From Oscillospiraceae bacterium (lineage in GTDB: Bacteria > Bacillota > Clostridia > Oscillospirales > Ruminococcaceae), in the NCBI GenBank assembly GCA_022511485.1, contig JAFLUJ010000315.1:1-13419 (forward strand): a DNA stretch of 13,419 bases. Direction: 5' to 3'. Below are positions 13,225-13,419 of this stretch, piece after piece. The notes below the pieces were generated by a model that searched no databases, was not told the DNA's origin, and saw only the letters and a list, made by a program, of their open reading frames with translations. A program made the translations under genes and the position numbers. Each line of letters starts with the position of its first letter. Within the stretch, counting starts at the first letter, position 1.

Positions 13225-13419
13225 TTAATTATCTGTGTATATTTTCTCCTGACCGGCAAACAGCCCGGATATCTGAGGAGACATGGCAGAGCTGTATTCA
13301 CTGTATTCAGCGTAAAGCTCCCCCTCCCACTTAAAAAGATACACTGCTCCGGACGGGTCATCAATATTTACATATTTTTCTGCATAAACATACTCTGCAT
13401 AATCCGGATTGTCCTTATA
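13225..13419 (-). CDS. Unrecognised protein, C-terminal 64 residues (cut by window edge)
   Basis: An open frame enters from the right edge and ends with TAA at 13227-13225. It is the only long open frame across this stretch on this strand that is not contradicted by the miaB promoter. The 64 residues are acidic and unusually rich in tyrosine (11 Tyr), with YKDNPDYAEYVYAEKYVNID, then AVYLFKWEGELYAEYSEYSS, and a hydrophilic end GQEKIYTDN. No family is recognised. The start, domains and any signal peptide lie outside the window. No terminator hairpin is visible between its stop and the miaB promoter, so some read-through into miaB is possible. Confidence 0.65.
   Translation of the reverse strand, partial: YKDNPDYAEYVYAEKYVNIDDPSGAVYLFKWEGELYAEYSEYSSAMSPQISGLFAGQEKIYTDN

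Noticed and set aside
13143..13364. A 73-codon minus-strand frame upstream of miaB
   Set aside because: It overlaps, in another frame, the better-supported C-terminal frame ending at 13225 and also runs over the miaB promoter. It resembles no protein.
1..13419. Mobile elements, CRISPR arrays, tRNA or rRNA genes, defence systems
   Set aside because: None is seen: no transposase or integrase frames, no regularly spaced repeats, no tRNA-like cloverleaf. All intact genes belong to conserved housekeeping families except the zinc-ribbon and HlyD-like ones.

Overview
The window is a stretch of chromosome from a low- to medium-GC Gram-positive bacterium, most likely a clostridium of the Ruminococcus/Oscillospiraceae kind. 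This is inferred from gene order (miaB, a YlbF/YmcA-family gene, mutS, mutL, miaA, hfq, then yggS, sepF, ylmH, divIVA, ileS), strong AGGAGG-type ribosome binding sites, and sigma-A-type promoters. I see no rRNA, tRNA, CRISPR array, insertion sequence or phage gene. Every gene I can support lies on the minus strand, so transcription runs from high to low coordinates. The plus-strand open frames are antisense shadows.

Layout in the direction of transcription. 13419-13225: the last 64 codons of an unrecognised tyrosine-rich, acidic protein. 13224-13103: a gap holding a good extended -10 promoter. Next come miaB (TTG start), a YlbF/YmcA-family gene with a cysteine-rich tail, mutS, a small AT-rich zinc-ribbon gene, mutL and miaA. 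A second promoter overlaps the end of miaA and opens a roughly 100-base hfq leader with competing inverted repeats. Then hfq, an orphan HlyD-like adaptor, yggS, sepF, ylmH, divIVA and the first 310 codons of ileS, which runs off the left edge. No gap exceeds 122 bases.

The genes form two functional blocks. The first joins tRNA modification (MiaA makes i6A37 and MiaB converts it to ms2i6A37) with methyl-independent mismatch repair (MutS plus a MutL that keeps its endonuclease motifs). The second is the Gram-positive 'ylm' division cluster (YggS, SepF, YlmH, DivIVA, with IleS at its end), here without ylmG and preceded by Hfq and an HlyD-like membrane protein. The gaps inside each block are short and I see no convincing terminator, so read-through from the miaB promoter to ileS is possible.

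I did not find a clearly new system. The spots most worth a second look are the mutS start region (a strong ribosome binding site driving an 18-codon overlapping frame plus a 9-bp hairpin), the hfq leader, the AT-rich zinc-ribbon gene between mutS and mutL, the orphan HlyD adaptor, and a DivIVA that lacks the usual membrane-inserting Phe-Arg pair.
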